Assembly: GCA_024345305.1 (NCBI GenBank)
Contig: BRON01000002.1
Span: 2,666,001-2,730,000 of the forward strand
From: Mrakia gelida
Lineage: Eukaryota; Basidiomycota; Tremellomycetes; Cystofilobasidiales; Mrakiaceae
DNA: 64,000 nt
Direction: 5' to 3'
Positions 11,306 through 22,477 of this stretch are shown piece after piece. The position numbers and the translations under genes were made by a program. Within the stretch, counting starts at the first letter, position 1; every line of letters begins with the position of its first letter. The notes under the pieces are model-generated. The model saw nothing but the letters and a program-made list of their open reading frames with translations, made no database searches and was not told where the DNA came from.

Positions 11306-12559
11306 TCAACTTCGCAAGCTCTCGCCTCCGTCCCTCCCCCCGTACTCCTCAGCTCTACAGAACTCTTCCACCCCTCCTCTCCCTCTCCAATACAAGAAGA
11401 TCCCGACCTTGTGCCCTCCGTCCTCCTCGGTCGCGCTCTTGATCTTCTCCAGCGCTTCCTGAACGACCTGACTGGACACTCGCTTCCTTGATCCCGGACG
11501 TCTCCCCAAACTCGTTCTCGAAGCGAGAGCGAAGGGTTTCCGTGACCCAGAGAGGAGAGGTAGGAGGAGGGAGGGAGTGGTTGAACTTGAGGGTGATGGT
11601 GTAGGATTGGAGACGGCGAGATTCGACGGGTCGGACTTGGAGGAGGGTAGTCTGCGCGTAGATGAGAATGAGAAGAGGTCAGACGTGGGCTGAGATCTCG
11701 AGAGAAAGAAGGGAAGACGCGCGAGGAGAAGAAGACGCGTCGAGGAGGTGATGGAGAGAAACGCGAGCGCGAACTCACCACGAACAGCAACTCTTTCCCC
11801 GTCAGCACCAGCCCAGTCACCTCCAGCTCCTTCAGCGATCGCCATCTCCCTACCACTGGAGCCAAGGCTACATCGACTCTCACGCTACTCCTCGCCCCAG
11901 CGTAAGTCGTCGACGAGCTCGATCCTTCCATCCGCAGGGTTACCTTGTCCGGAGTGAGGCTTGTCAGGAAGTTGGCGAGACAGCCTTGAGGGACGATATC
12001 CTGAGGCTTGAAAGGGTAGTTGGGAGCGATGGCCTTGTTGGCGACGATCTCGAGGGTCGGTAAGGGGACGGGGTTGGTCCGGTTCTTGTTGAAACGAGAG
12101 TGGGGGCGAGACGTTCCGGGATGTTGTATAGAGGGAGGGGAGGCGAGAACGAGGTGACGAAGTTGTCGAAGGTCGAAGAACCGATTGAGGGTGGGATTTG
12201 GATACTCGATGGCCTGGAAGATATGAACAGAGAGAGTCAGACACGGAGGGGAAGGAAGGGAGGGAGGAGGGAGGGGAGAGGTGACGTTGATCTCGAGCTT
12301 CGACTCCTCCTCCACCTCTGCTATCCTCGCGTGAGACGGACCGTGTACTCACTGGGTCTTTGAAGAGATCCATATAGTCCTGCTCGCTTTTGAGCTCGAT
12401 CTTCTCGTACAGCAGGGGAGCTGCGAGTTCGAGCATGGCGAAGGAGACGAGGCACCACGAGGCGAGGCAGAGGGGGTCGTGGACGGTCTCCTGGACGATG
12501 AGAGCCAGAATGTCGTAGGGGAGTCGAGTTGGAGTCGGAGGAGGATCTGAGGAGCTCAT
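11306..12559 (-). CDS. F-box-like protein, fungal family
   Basis: The first exon reads MSSSDPPPTPTRLPYDILAL and goes on with a degenerate F-box (LPYDILALIVQETVHDPLCLASWCLVSF...PLLYEKIEL), the module that binds Skp1 in SCF ubiquitin ligases. The rest has leucine-rich-like stretches (RQLRHLVLASPP, GRWRSLKELEVTGLVL) that may bind substrate. It resembles the broken gene at 25102-26337. The last exon is uncertain. The frame opening TTLLQVRPVESRRL stays protein-like to about ENEFGETSG and would stop at 11355. A different frame downstream (VSSQVVQEALEKIKSATEED) looks more coding and stops at 11306. No intron joins them, so there may be a frameshift or a sequencing error. The substrate is unknown. 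Confidence 0.55.
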
Positions 12560-12756
12560 AGTTGAGACGAGTGGATGAAGAAGATGGATGTCGGAGGGTG
12601 GAGGCTGAGGAGAAGAAGGCAAAGGGGAGGGACGAAACAAGGAAGGGGAAAGCGCGAGCTCGCTCCTTCCCAGCAGCCAACGTTCATCTCCCCTCAACTC
12701 CTCCTATCTGGAACTCAGCCTTCAAACTCGAGGACTGGGCTCTCTATCGTCTCAGG

Positions 12757-15700
12757 ATGTTCTCCTCTGGAAGCAACCCTCAACGACAACCTTCAGGAAA
12801 AGGAGACAGGCGTCCTTCGAACGGTGCTCCTCCTTCGAGCTCACGAGCTCCCCCTTCCTCGACAGCTCAGGCCACCAACAACGGAGCTCCTGCAGGCCAA
12901 GATGGACACAGAGCTGGTGACGCACGACCTGCGAACGGTGAGTTCCATTCCAAGTCTCAGCAGGCTTTGGAAAAGAGAGAACGAGGACGAACAAGAAGGA
13001 GGAGGAACTTGAGGTCAGCTTCGTTGAGCTCAACTTCAGCTCCTTCGCTCTGCCTCTCTCTTCTCTTCCTCCTCCACACCTTCCCTTGTTCCTGGGAGAT
13101 GGGTCACCAGCTCATATATACATCGAAGCTGACAATCAAACCCTCCTTGTTCTTCTGCCTTCAGCTCGACCTCGTCCACCCTCATCTTCCTCCTCCTCCC
13201 CTCCACCGAACCGACCCTTCTCTCATCAGAACGCCCATGCTTCCTCCTCGCGTCCATCTCAACCCACTCCCTCCAACACTCATAATCGAACACAACACTC
13301 CAACGCAGTCGCATCATCTTCCAAACCCACTCCTCATCGACTCAACCCTTCCCAGTCCTCTGCTCCTGCTCCTCCGGTCAAGAAGGACGCACCAGTCATC
13401 GACATCTCAAGTTCGGACAGCGACGACAATCAACCAGCTGGGCTCCAGAAGAAGGCTTTTCCTCTCATTCAACCTGGGGAGACCATCTCGCTTCTCTCTG
13501 AGGACGACGAAGAGCCGAAACTCGTTGCGAGCACTCAGAAGAAGGCTTCAGCTCCTCCTCCACCTCGAGCGAGTAGCAGTCAGGTCGCGGGGAGTTCGTC
13601 AGCAGCTAGAGTGGGAGGGATGTTCTGGAACGGTGGAGGAGACAAGAGGAAGAGGGTGGACCCTCCAGCTCGAAGAGGTGTATCAGGTGAGGCTGTCTTT
13701 TGACTTTGAAACGAGACCTCTTCTCGACCCTCGCTGACTCTCTTCGGTTCACTCAGGTACTGGTCCTCGCAGGCGTCCTCCCAGCTCTTCCGACGAAGAC
13801 TCTACTCCTCAGCAACGACCTCACCAACGCCCTCAGAAGCCCAAGCCTCAGGTGGTCAAGCGCGTTGTGCAGCAGGAACGCGAGGTCATCGTGGTCAGTC
13901 GCACGATCCAACGGTTTTTCTCAACTCGACGACGAGGAGCCTGACCGACGACTCTCTTTGTTCCAGCTGAGCGACGATTCGGACGACGACACGCCTCCAG
14001 CGAAGAAAGCCAAGGTTTCAGCTCCTGCTCCTGCTCCAGCCCGTCGACCATCGACCACCTCAAGTCCGCTCCTTTCTTTCCTTTTGCGTCCGCTCCTCCT
14101 CTCGAACTGACTGATTCTCGTCCTCCAGGCTCCAATCTTGAATCTCCAACTCAAGACGTCCCTCAGAGCTCACCTATACGCTCGATCTCGCCACCTCCCG
14201 CTCAGCCTCGCGCGACGAAGGCTGCATCAAGCTCGGCTTCGACCTTCGTCTCGAAACGTACGTTCGTTCTCTTTCTCTTCGTCGCGACAGTTCTCTTCCA
14301 AAATCTTACGTCTCTTTTCCTCTCTTCGATAGCCGCTTCTGCACCGAACTCCATCCCTCCCGCCGCATCGACGGTCAACGCGTCGGCAGGTCCCTCGAAA
14401 CAACGCGTCGCCTCGTCCGTCTCCATCCCATCAACTTCTCCACTCTCGACGTCCAAGATCCCGGTCGGAACTTCAAATTCGAATCAGCACCGTGAGCTTC
14501 TGTTCCCCTTTTCTGATCAAGAGTCGAAAGCGAAGAACGCTGACCTTTTCCGTCCCTCTACCTCGCAGCCCAACCCGCCTCTTCGAACGTACCCACTCTC
14601 GCGTCCAACGAGCCATCGGCCTCATCGGAGCTCAACCCAGATGTATCGTCATATCTCTCTGTCGCTGCTGTCGAAAAGCCATCGGAACTATCGTCCTCCA
14701 AGGTCGTCGAAGGGCGTGTCGCCGTCTCGAAAGGTCAGCTTCTCAAACGTCTCTGCTTCTCGCGATCCCATCCGATCTGAACTCATACCTCTCACGTCCT
14801 TCTCTGCTTCCAGAATCGACCTCACAAGGACCATCAAAAGGTGCGGATGACGCTTCAGCCGACGTCGAGAACAATTCGCCTATGGACGTCGACAAATCGA
14901 GTCGTCCCGAAGTCGTGTCCTCGTCTTCCAACTTCTCCGCTTCGCCTGTAATGGAGAAAGGTCAGCCTCGACTCCCTTCCTCGTCTTGATTCTTCCAGCT
15001 GACCTTCGATCACCTTCGTTACTTGCCTACCTCCTCCAGCAACCTCCTCAGCCGGAATCGTCCTTCGTTCGACCTCGTCATCCTCTTCGCCAGCACCACT
15101 TCCCGCTTCGGCCCCTTCGACGTCTCTACCGGAAGCTGGAACCTCGGATGTGGTGGTGGCTCCTAGAGTGCTCTCTTCTGTAGCTCAAGGGAAACAGTGA
15201 GCTCTTGACCTCGTTTCGTTCATCTTCGTTCGGTCGCTGACCCGACGCGTCTTCCCTCCGTCCTATTGCAGAAGAGAGATCGTCGCTTCTACTTCAACTG
15301 AGCCCAGGTGAGTCTGGGAGTCATTCGTGCCCTTCATCCCTTCGGAAGCTGATATCGAACGCTCTTCCTTTCAATCACAGGCGAACCGTCGCGACGATCG
15401 TTCGAGAGCCGTCAGAACCAGCTTCGGAGGTTGTCAAGTCCAAGGTGAGCAGCCTCGTTTCCCATTCCTCGCTCCCTTTTTGACCACCTGATTCTTACGT
15501 TTTCCAGTCGAGGTCCCCATCAAAGTCGAAGGAGCCATCTCCAGTCGTCGCAGCTCAAGTCGTCGCCTCGATCTCTCCAGCTTTCGAAGCTTCGACCAGC
15601 TCAACCTCAGCCCGAACTCTCCCCACCAGGAGCATCGAGCGGTCTTCATCCAAACCCAAGCAGCTCTCTTTCTCTCAACACGCCAGCGATCACCAGCCTG

Positions 15701-18700
15701 AAGCCTCCAGTTCGTCGTCGAAACCGAGACCTTGGGCGAAGGGTGAGTTCGATCTTCCTCGTCTCGCCTTCGTCCGAAGCCTCACTCATTTTCGCAACCT
15801 CTTCGAGTCAGAGTCAGATCCCACGGACTCCGCCCTCATCATCTCGTCGCCAGCGAAGGTGAAGTCACCGTCTCCCGACTCATCGGATTCAGACGCGTCG
15901 GACCCAAGTCGTGAGTCCTCCTCGAACCTCGCCTTTCTTCGCCAATCGCCTAATCGATTATTTTCATCTTCCAGCTCCTCCCGTCCAAACCCAGAAGGCA
16001 AGGAAACGACCCAACAACGGTCCTCAAGGTCTCACTACCGCGAGGAAGAACGAAGCACTCGCCGCTCAACGATCAGCCTCGTCCTCCTCCTCGGAGCCCT
16101 CGACTTTTCCTCGAGCCGATCCCAATCCTCCTCGCAACTCAACGTCTCCACCTCCACTTACAGCTCAAGCGTCTTCCGTCCCATCTCCATCTCCCGCTCA
16201 GTCTGGTCCCTCGAATCCCTCCGTCCCTCCCGACGACCTGGAGGACGACGCCGACGCCGATTTCGACCTCGACGCTCTCGTGGACCGACTCGACGCTCCT
16301 TCTCCAGTCGCTTCGTCGGCAACCTCAGAGAGGGATGATCTTCTTGCGATGCTCTACGAGGATACGCAAGACGAGGACGAGACGGAGGACGCGCCCTCGC
16401 TCCAGGCGGCGTCGAGGATGGACGAAGACGAAGAAGAGGAGGAGAGCGACGATGACGAGGACGACATCTGGCTTCAAGCTATCGACAATATCGACACGGA
16501 GGAGTCTCTTCCGGATCTCAGGACGACCTTCCAATCGCTCCCTCTCGACGAGTCCCTTCCCGATCTTCCAGCGGAACCGATCCCAGCAGCCGTCGCGGAG
16601 CTCATGAATCGACAGCCGAGGTGGGTCTACCTCTCGAACCCGAAGAACACCAAGGAGATCTTCGAGGCCATGATCCTCGAGGCTTCAACCGAGACGGAAC
16701 TCATGCTTCCTCCTCCCATCAAGGTCATCAACGAGATTGAGTGAGTTCTCCTTTTCTCGTCTCGTCTCTTCTCTTCGCGTCCCAGTTGAGACTTCGAGCG
16801 CTGACTCGTTCATCTTTCCTGCCCTCCGTATCAGTCCTCACCTCGAACCCTGTCCCAAGTTCGAGTTCGGCTACGTCAACTGCTACACCTACGGAAAGAA
16901 CGTCCCTCGAGCTCAACGAGGAATTGGATGCGGATGCGTTGGAGTTTGCAACCCGAGGAGCACGACTTGTCGATGCGCGTTGAAGCAGAGGTCGTTGAAT
17001 CCGGAGAACAAGGTTGGGTTCGCCTACGACGAGACTGGACGACTGAGGCACATCAACACCGCTATCGTCGAGTGCTGCGAGGACTGCGAGTGCGACGAGG
17101 ACTGTACGAATCGAGTGAGTCTTCCTGCTTTCTCTCCTTCTTCCCTTCCCTTCGCTCGGAGGTGGCTTCGAAGCTTGACTGACGCGTCAGCTGTTCACCT
17201 TCCCAGGTCGCCCAACGAGGTCGAACCTTCGACGTGGAGATCTTCAAGACCCTCGAGAAGGGATGGGGTCAGCCTCGTTTCGCTTTCTCGCCTTCCGTGC
17301 TTCGAGCAGAGACCCTCGCTGACTCCCGCTCGACTTCGATCTTCATCTCCAGGTGTCAGAGCCAACGAGGCCATTCCCGCCGATCGATTCCTCGCCATCT
17401 ACTCCGGAGTCCGTCCCCCTTCGACTCTTCTCGCGCGAAGCGCCGGCCTCGACGCTGACTTTCTCTTCCTTTCCCCATCGTCTCTCCTCCAGGAACTCAT
17501 CAGTTCGGTCGAAACGGACGCTCGAGGAATCTTCTACGACAAGGTCGGAAGGACATATCTCTTTGATCTCGGTCCGTTCTAAACTCATTCCCTCATCTCG
17601 TCGCCTCGACCGTCTCCGATCGCTGATCCGTTCGTTCGCCTTCGCTTTCAACCAGACTTCTCGCAGACGAAAGCCATGGCCGAGGAGTTTCAACCGAAGA
17701 AGTTCAAGAAGGAGAAGAAGGGAAAGAAGAAGAAGAAGGTTGTTGAAGAGGACGAGGAGGAGGATCTGGGTGCGAAGTGGACTGGTGAGTTCGCCTCGAC
17801 GCGACTTCGACTTGGAGAGAGGCCTTTCACTGACTCTTTCTCTCATTCTCCTTCTTCACAGTCGATGCTTTTCATGCAGGGGTAAGTCCTTCCTCCCTAC
17901 TTCGAGCTGTCGCCGTTTCAGCGGCGCTCGTTGACGAAACTGACTTCGTTCTCTCATCCCTCGTCGATTCCGCTCTAGAACGTGCGTTCGCATCTCTCTC
18001 TCCTCTCTGCCGTTCGGAGAACACACCTGACTACTCCTGCTCCTTATTTTCACAGTTCACCCGCTACTTCAACCACTCCTGCGACCCCAACGTGAGTCCC
18101 CTCCTCCCTCCCTCTCTCACCTCTCGTCTCGCGCTGACCTTTCTCAACACCTTCCCTCGCCACTCAGCTTCGACTCGAGCCTGTCTTCTACAACGACTAT
18201 GACCCTGAGAAACCTTTCCTCGCCTTCTTCTCTCGACGAGCCATCAAGAAGGGAGAGGAGCTCTGCTTCGCGTATCACGGAGGAATCGACGACGAGGAGG
18301 TTCCGGAGGACGAAGTTCAAGTCAGTTCCGTTCCTCCTTCTCTCTTCCCTCGAGGTCGGAGTTTCGCTCGAGCGACGAAGAAGACTAAAATCCCCTCCTC
18401 TTCTCGAACCTCAACAGACTCGACCACCAGGCCAACTTCGAGACGGAGCGGCCAAGACACCCAAGAAGAAGGGAGCCGCTTCGGTCGCTATCATCGCCGA
18501 CGAAGGAGCGGGAGGAGAGGTCGTTATCGAGAACTACGAGCAGGAGTGCAAGTGGTAAGTTCTCTCGTCACCTCTCCACGTTCGCCCTCTCGCGCTGATC
18601 GCTTTCGAACCTCTTTTCGTTTTCGCAGTGGTGCTCGAAACTGCAAGAAGTCGATGTTCAAGCTCTCGGCTGGTCTCTCCCTCGACGACGACGCCTCGGA

Positions 18701-18839
18701 CTCGGATACGGACTCGTCGGAGTACGAATCGGGATCGGAGGACGAAGATGGGATGGGGATGGGAATGAGGATGGGGGAGGGAGGAGTTGGCGTCGAGGTT
18801 GGGAAGGGAGGAGAGATGATGGTGATTGATGAGGAGTAG
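12757..18839 (+). CDS. CLR4: Histone H3-K9 methyltransferase, SUV39/Clr4 type
   Basis: This is a SET-domain enzyme expected to methylate H3 lysine 9 and nucleate heterochromatin. From about 16.8 kb on, the exons give a Cys-rich pre-SET (GCGCVGVCNPRSTTCRC, then VECCEDCECDEDCTN), the SET core (EKGWGVRANEAIPADRFLA, GELISSV, FNHSCDPN, KKGEELCFAYHGG) and a post-SET CKCGARNC. A Lys-rich insert (KKEKKGKKKKK) interrupts the SET domain and an acidic tail follows. The N-terminal two-thirds (12.76-16.5 kb, many small exons) is Ser/Pro/Asp-rich and disordered, with no chromodomain that I can see. It carries SUMO-interaction-like motifs VIDISSSDSDD, ISLLSEDDEE and VIVLSDDSDDD. I assign these exons to the same gene because the frame runs without a stop into KVINEIDPHLEPCP, the usual pre-SET lead-in. 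Joining of the far 5' exons is less certain than the SET half. Confidence 0.85.
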
Positions 18840-18957
18840 CTTTATGCCCCGTGTCCTTTTCGTCGTGTTTGTTTGTTTTACGATCTTCATGCTCACGAAC
18901 TCGAAAAGACGCAGTCGAGGAGAGGAGAGGAAAGGGAAAGGAGGGAAAGGAAAAGAG

Positions 18958-19350
18958 TTGCGTCGACGCGTCGAGCGAATCACAACTCGAGAGAAATGCG
19001 ACTTTCAGCGGATCCTTCGAAGTCTGAGATGCTCAGAATCGTCTTCAGGGTTTCAAGAGAGAGGAGATGAGGGAAGCGTCGACAAAACGATCGAAAAAGC
19101 GACGAAATCGATCGACGCAGAAATGGCGGGAGGGGTCTTGAACAACCAACTTTGCGGTCCTATCAAGTCCTCCTGTTGTACCAGTGGTTAAGACCCACCG
19201 AGTTTCATAGGCCCTGAAAAGCTCTCGGTTCAATTTCCACACCCTTCCTCCTCCTCCTCCTCCTCCTCAGTAGCACTTTCCCACCCCTCCCCAAAACTGT
19301 GCTCCCCATCTCGCATCCACCCCCAGGGTTGACATAGGCGTTGATAACGA
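18958..19350 (+). repeat. Duplicated unit with tRNA-like core, copy A
   Basis: The unit starts around GCGTCGACGCGTCGAGCGAA and runs to CCACCCCCAGGGTTGACAT. It aligns by eye, with gaps, to 19641-19990. The best-conserved part (19174-19240) looks like a damaged tRNA gene: a box-A-like CCAGTGGTTAAGACC and a box-B-like GGTTCAATTTCC about 40 bp later, separated by CACCGAG...GAAAAGCTCTCGG. It does not fold as a functional tRNA. It may be a tRNA-derived short element or an old tRNA duplicate. Confidence 0.5.
19243..19268 (+). repeat. (CCT)n microsatellite
   Basis: A run of about eight CCT triplets lies directly after the tRNA-like core of copy A. Copy B has instead three TTTCTCG heptamers near 19914-19935 at the matching place, so both simple repeats arose after the duplication. 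Non-coding. Confidence 0.8.
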
Positions 19351-19640
19351 GCTCGATTTTGAGTCTTACAGTCACGGACCTGTCTATGAGCGCCCGAAAA
19401 ACAACTGTTGTGGATCAACGCTGTTGCTTTTTTGTTAGATTCAATGAGAGACGCGAGCGAGCTCGGTTGAATCGACCCGTTTCGTTTTTCGTTGACTTTG
19501 CCAGCTTTACTGACCTCTCATGGGACTCAGCGACACCCCTGCTTTGATAAGGTACAGAGTTCTCAAACCCAGGCAAGTGACGAGGATGAGCTGATTGAAG
19601 AGCTGAGAGAGATCAGAAAACGACGAACGAAGACGAAGAC

Positions 19641-19990
19641 GGATTTGCGACGCGTCGTTCGAACCACTCAATCGAGAGCGGCCAACTTTAGAGCGCAAAA
19701 GCTGACGAAGAAGATGTCTTCAAGATCCGGAGAAAGAAGGAGGAAAGCAATGTGCTTCCAAAGAGCCAAGAATCGAGCGAGGGTCGAGATGGCGAAAAAG
19801 GGGTTTGAACGAGTCGCGAAACTCGTTGCCTCGGGTCTTCCGCTTTAACCAGTGGTAAGACCCGCCGAGGAGCCATGAAAAGCGCTCGGTTCTTATCCCC
19901 CCTATCGCACATCTTTCTCGTTTCTCGTTTCTCGTTCACCCCATCTCGCACTCCACCCCAGAAGTTGACCTGTTATTGAACCCGCAGGAT
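19641..19990 (+). repeat. Duplicated unit with tRNA-like core, copy B
   Basis: This is the diverged partner of copy A, about 670 bp downstream in the same orientation. Matched landmarks, in order, are TGCGACGCGTCG, CAATCGAGAG, GGTCGAGATGGCG, GGGTTTGAAC, the core CCAGTGGTAAGACCCGCCGAG...ATGAAAAGCGCTCGGTTC (19843-19900), CCCCATCTCGCA and a closing GTTGACCTGTTATTG. The core keeps a box-A-like and a box-B-like segment (GGTTCTTATCC). Order and orientation are kept, so this is a direct duplication rather than chance low complexity. Confidence 0.5.
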
Positions 19991-20433
19991 CGCTTTACCC
20001 ACAGAGGGCGTGTACACCCACACCCCCTCCCCCAAACTTTTTTGGGACCAAATCCTCCGTTCAAGGCCGTTCGGATCTGTCTGCTTGAAGAGAGAGGAGG
20101 AGAGGAGAGGGGCTGAGACGAGGACGAGACAATAATGGGACGAGCAAGCTTCGCGCGAGTTTGCTACGAGTATAGGACTAGACTCGAGGGGAGACGAGAG
20201 TTAACTACTAAAATCGGGACAGCCTCGAAATCGAGGGTGGAAGGGGGCGGGGGAGATGAGGGCTGGTCGTTCTCGTCAGTTGACTCGGAGCTCGACGCGT
20301 CTCGTTCGAACTGACGGCTGGAGAAGACAGCTGGTTTGAGTCCCAAAACGAGAAGATCGAAGTGCGAACCCCGGTCTACAGCAGCAAAGAGTACGTAGAT
20401 GTCAGTGGGTATATCGATCAACATCATACTACT

Positions 20434-22103
20434 CTAGAAAGCTCCAAGCAAAACGCCTCCCTCCTCTTTCCCGACCAAACTGCCCAACCCAGCCTCGAGC
20501 GAGAAGACATCCCTCCAGATCGAGTCCCTGCACTCGACGATCTCCAGTAGCGAGCGCGTCTTGGAGTCTCGGTGAGTGAGATCGAGAAGGACGTAGGGCG
20601 GGGCTTTGAGACTTTGTTCTGTTTTGATGCGAAGACGAAGAGACGCGAGGGAGGAAGAGTGGTGGGAGAAAGAGTCAGCTTGAGCGTTCACGACGAAGGC
20701 AGAGTACGAATTCGTATGTGAGATATATGTGTAGAGGAGATAAGGGGGGAGGGCTCCGCGAGGGTGGGAGGGAACGAGCACGGAGACGAGAGGTGATGGG
20801 AGGGAAGAAGGCAGAGCAAACGCACTTGAGTCCTTCAGCAGCTCAGCGATCCGATGAGGGGTTCCGACGGCCATGAGGATGGAGGTGGTAGAGAGGTAGG
20901 TGATGTGCTCTGAAAGTTTGAAGTGCTTGGCGAAGAGCTGAAGGAGGAGGTCAACGAAACGAAGGAAGACGCGACGCGACGAGAAGGAACGAGCGCCGTC
21001 AGCTCTTCGGATTCTCTCCGATCTCGACCACCAACCGCTCCATGGCTTCATAGTAGTCTCAGACGAGGAGGAAGGGTCAGGAAGACGACGAACCTTAGCA
21101 ATCTCTCCTCGTCCAGCAGCTCCAGCCTTCTTCCCTCCCTTCTTGCCCTTCTTCTCGTCGGCTCCTCCGATAGACGTCGACCCAGGGATGAGAGCTCTCA
21201 GCTCTCGGACGAGATCGGCACATCGTTGACCTGAAGACGCGAGGATGATGACGTGTGGAGATCCGTTCTCCTTGGGTGCGGTCGAAGGAAGACGAGTTGG
21301 GAGGGAGAAGAGGACGTCGGAGAGGGAGTAGGGAGAGGGCGATGTGGGAAGGAGGGAGTTGGCTGAGTCAAACAGAACAGAACCAAACGAGGGTAAGTCA
21401 GTCGGTGGATTTGAAAGATCGCGTCCTTGGGGGATCTGCTACGGGAAGAAAGAGGGAAGAGGACAAACAAGGCAGCTCGCGATCCTCCCATTCGAGCGCG
21501 GAAAGGTGCTTGAGAGCGAGACGCTGGTTGGATTTGAGGTATTGGAGAAGGTCCGGAGGGGAAGAGAGAAGAGCTGGGGAGATGGTGGTGGCTGTCGGTT
21601 TGGCGAATTTGGATGGGACGACGGCAGCAGTGGGGTTGGTGAGACGAAGTTTCTGAAGCAAAGGAGGGAGAACGAGAGGTCAGCTCGACTCGCCCTTCCT
21701 CCCTCCCTCCCTCTTGCCGCCTTAGCCATACCATCCCAAACTTTCAGACAGATGCGATATCATTACTAACCTTCTTCTCCTTCAGCTTCTCCTTGTTCCT
21801 CTTCTTCTTCTCCTTCTTCTTCTCCTCCGCGGTGAGCTCTCGCCCTCCTCCTCCTCCAGCTCCGACGGTCATCCCAGCAGCACCTCCAACCTCCTCGTCG
21901 TCGCTCTCGTCCTCTCCTTCCGAGAGGTCATCGGCAGAAGAAGCCTTCCTCTTGGATCCTGCCACGGCTTTAGGAGCTGAGATATCTGCGTCTCCATCGA
22001 GGTCCTGATCCCAATGAACCTCACCTCCTCCGTCGGAGCCTTCGACGTCCGAGAGGAACTCCTCGGCGGTTTGGAAGTAATCATCTTCAAGAGAGTCGGC
22101 CAT
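20434..22103 (-). CDS. CMS1: Cms1-family ribosome biogenesis protein
   Basis: Cms1 (CMSS1 in animals) is a component of 90S pre-ribosomal particles in the nucleolus with a DEAD-helicase-like fold but no clear helicase motifs. The protein starts MADSLEDDYFQTAEEFLSDVE, has an acidic/Lys-rich N-terminal third (ELTAEEKKKEKKKRNKEKL) with likely nuclear localisation, then the family's conserved blocks PPDLLQYLKSNQRLALKHLS, QRCADLVRELRALIPG, KLSEHITYLSTTSILMAVGT and PYVLLDLTHRDSKTRSLLEI. It ends shortly after VGKEEGGVLLGAF. I chose the ATG at 22103 because the upstream in-frame extension is low-complexity Pro/Phe/Ser-rich. Confidence 0.82.
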
Positions 22104-22477
22104 GATGAGAGAGAGTAGTCGAAAGGTGGAGGAAGGGAAGAAGAAATGAGGGGAGAGTCGTCGTTGGCGGCAAGAGGGAGGGAGGGGAAGGAAGGAAGGT
22201 GAGGTGAGGTCGACGAAATTTGGCAACGACCGTCGTCAAGGGCTCATCTAGAGAGAAAAGTCGCCAGAGAGCGAATTGTAGAGGCCCCTAAGAGTCTGGA
22301 GAGATGTTTTCTAGACTTGAGACTCGAAAAAAATCTGCGGTCGACGGCCACAGCCGCGGGCGAAGGAAGGAGGAGGAGAAAGAAGCTCGCGTTTGAGCTT
22401 CCTCCCTTCCGACTTCCATCATCGACTCCCTCCTCCCTTCCCTTCTCCTCCTTCCTTTCGACTCGACACCTCCCACG
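22104..22477. promoter_or_regulatory. Shared 5' region of CMS1 and an F-box-like gene
   Basis: These 374 bp separate two divergent starts and must carry both promoters. A CT-rich tract precedes the right-hand ATG (22390-22470) and its mirror GA-rich tract lies before CMS1, as at many genes here. I see no TATA box or other site that I can name. Confidence 0.4.

Larger units (their letters stand above)
18840..20433. other. Gene-poor 1.6-kb interval between convergent genes
   Basis: CLR4 and CMS1 converge here, so this is mainly 3' flank. It holds two diverged direct copies of a unit of about 350-390 bp with a tRNA-like core (entered separately) and simple repeats. A frame of 118 codons at 19492-19848 is Arg/Lys-rich and overlaps the second copy. 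It has no homologue I know and is probably chance. From about 20.0 to 20.4 kb I see nothing beyond a short C-run and the CMS1 3' flank. Confidence 0.5.

Noticed and set aside
19492..19848. A 118-codon basic frame between CLR4 and CMS1
   Set aside because: It is Arg/Lys-rich, inside a duplicated non-coding unit whose other copy does not keep the frame.
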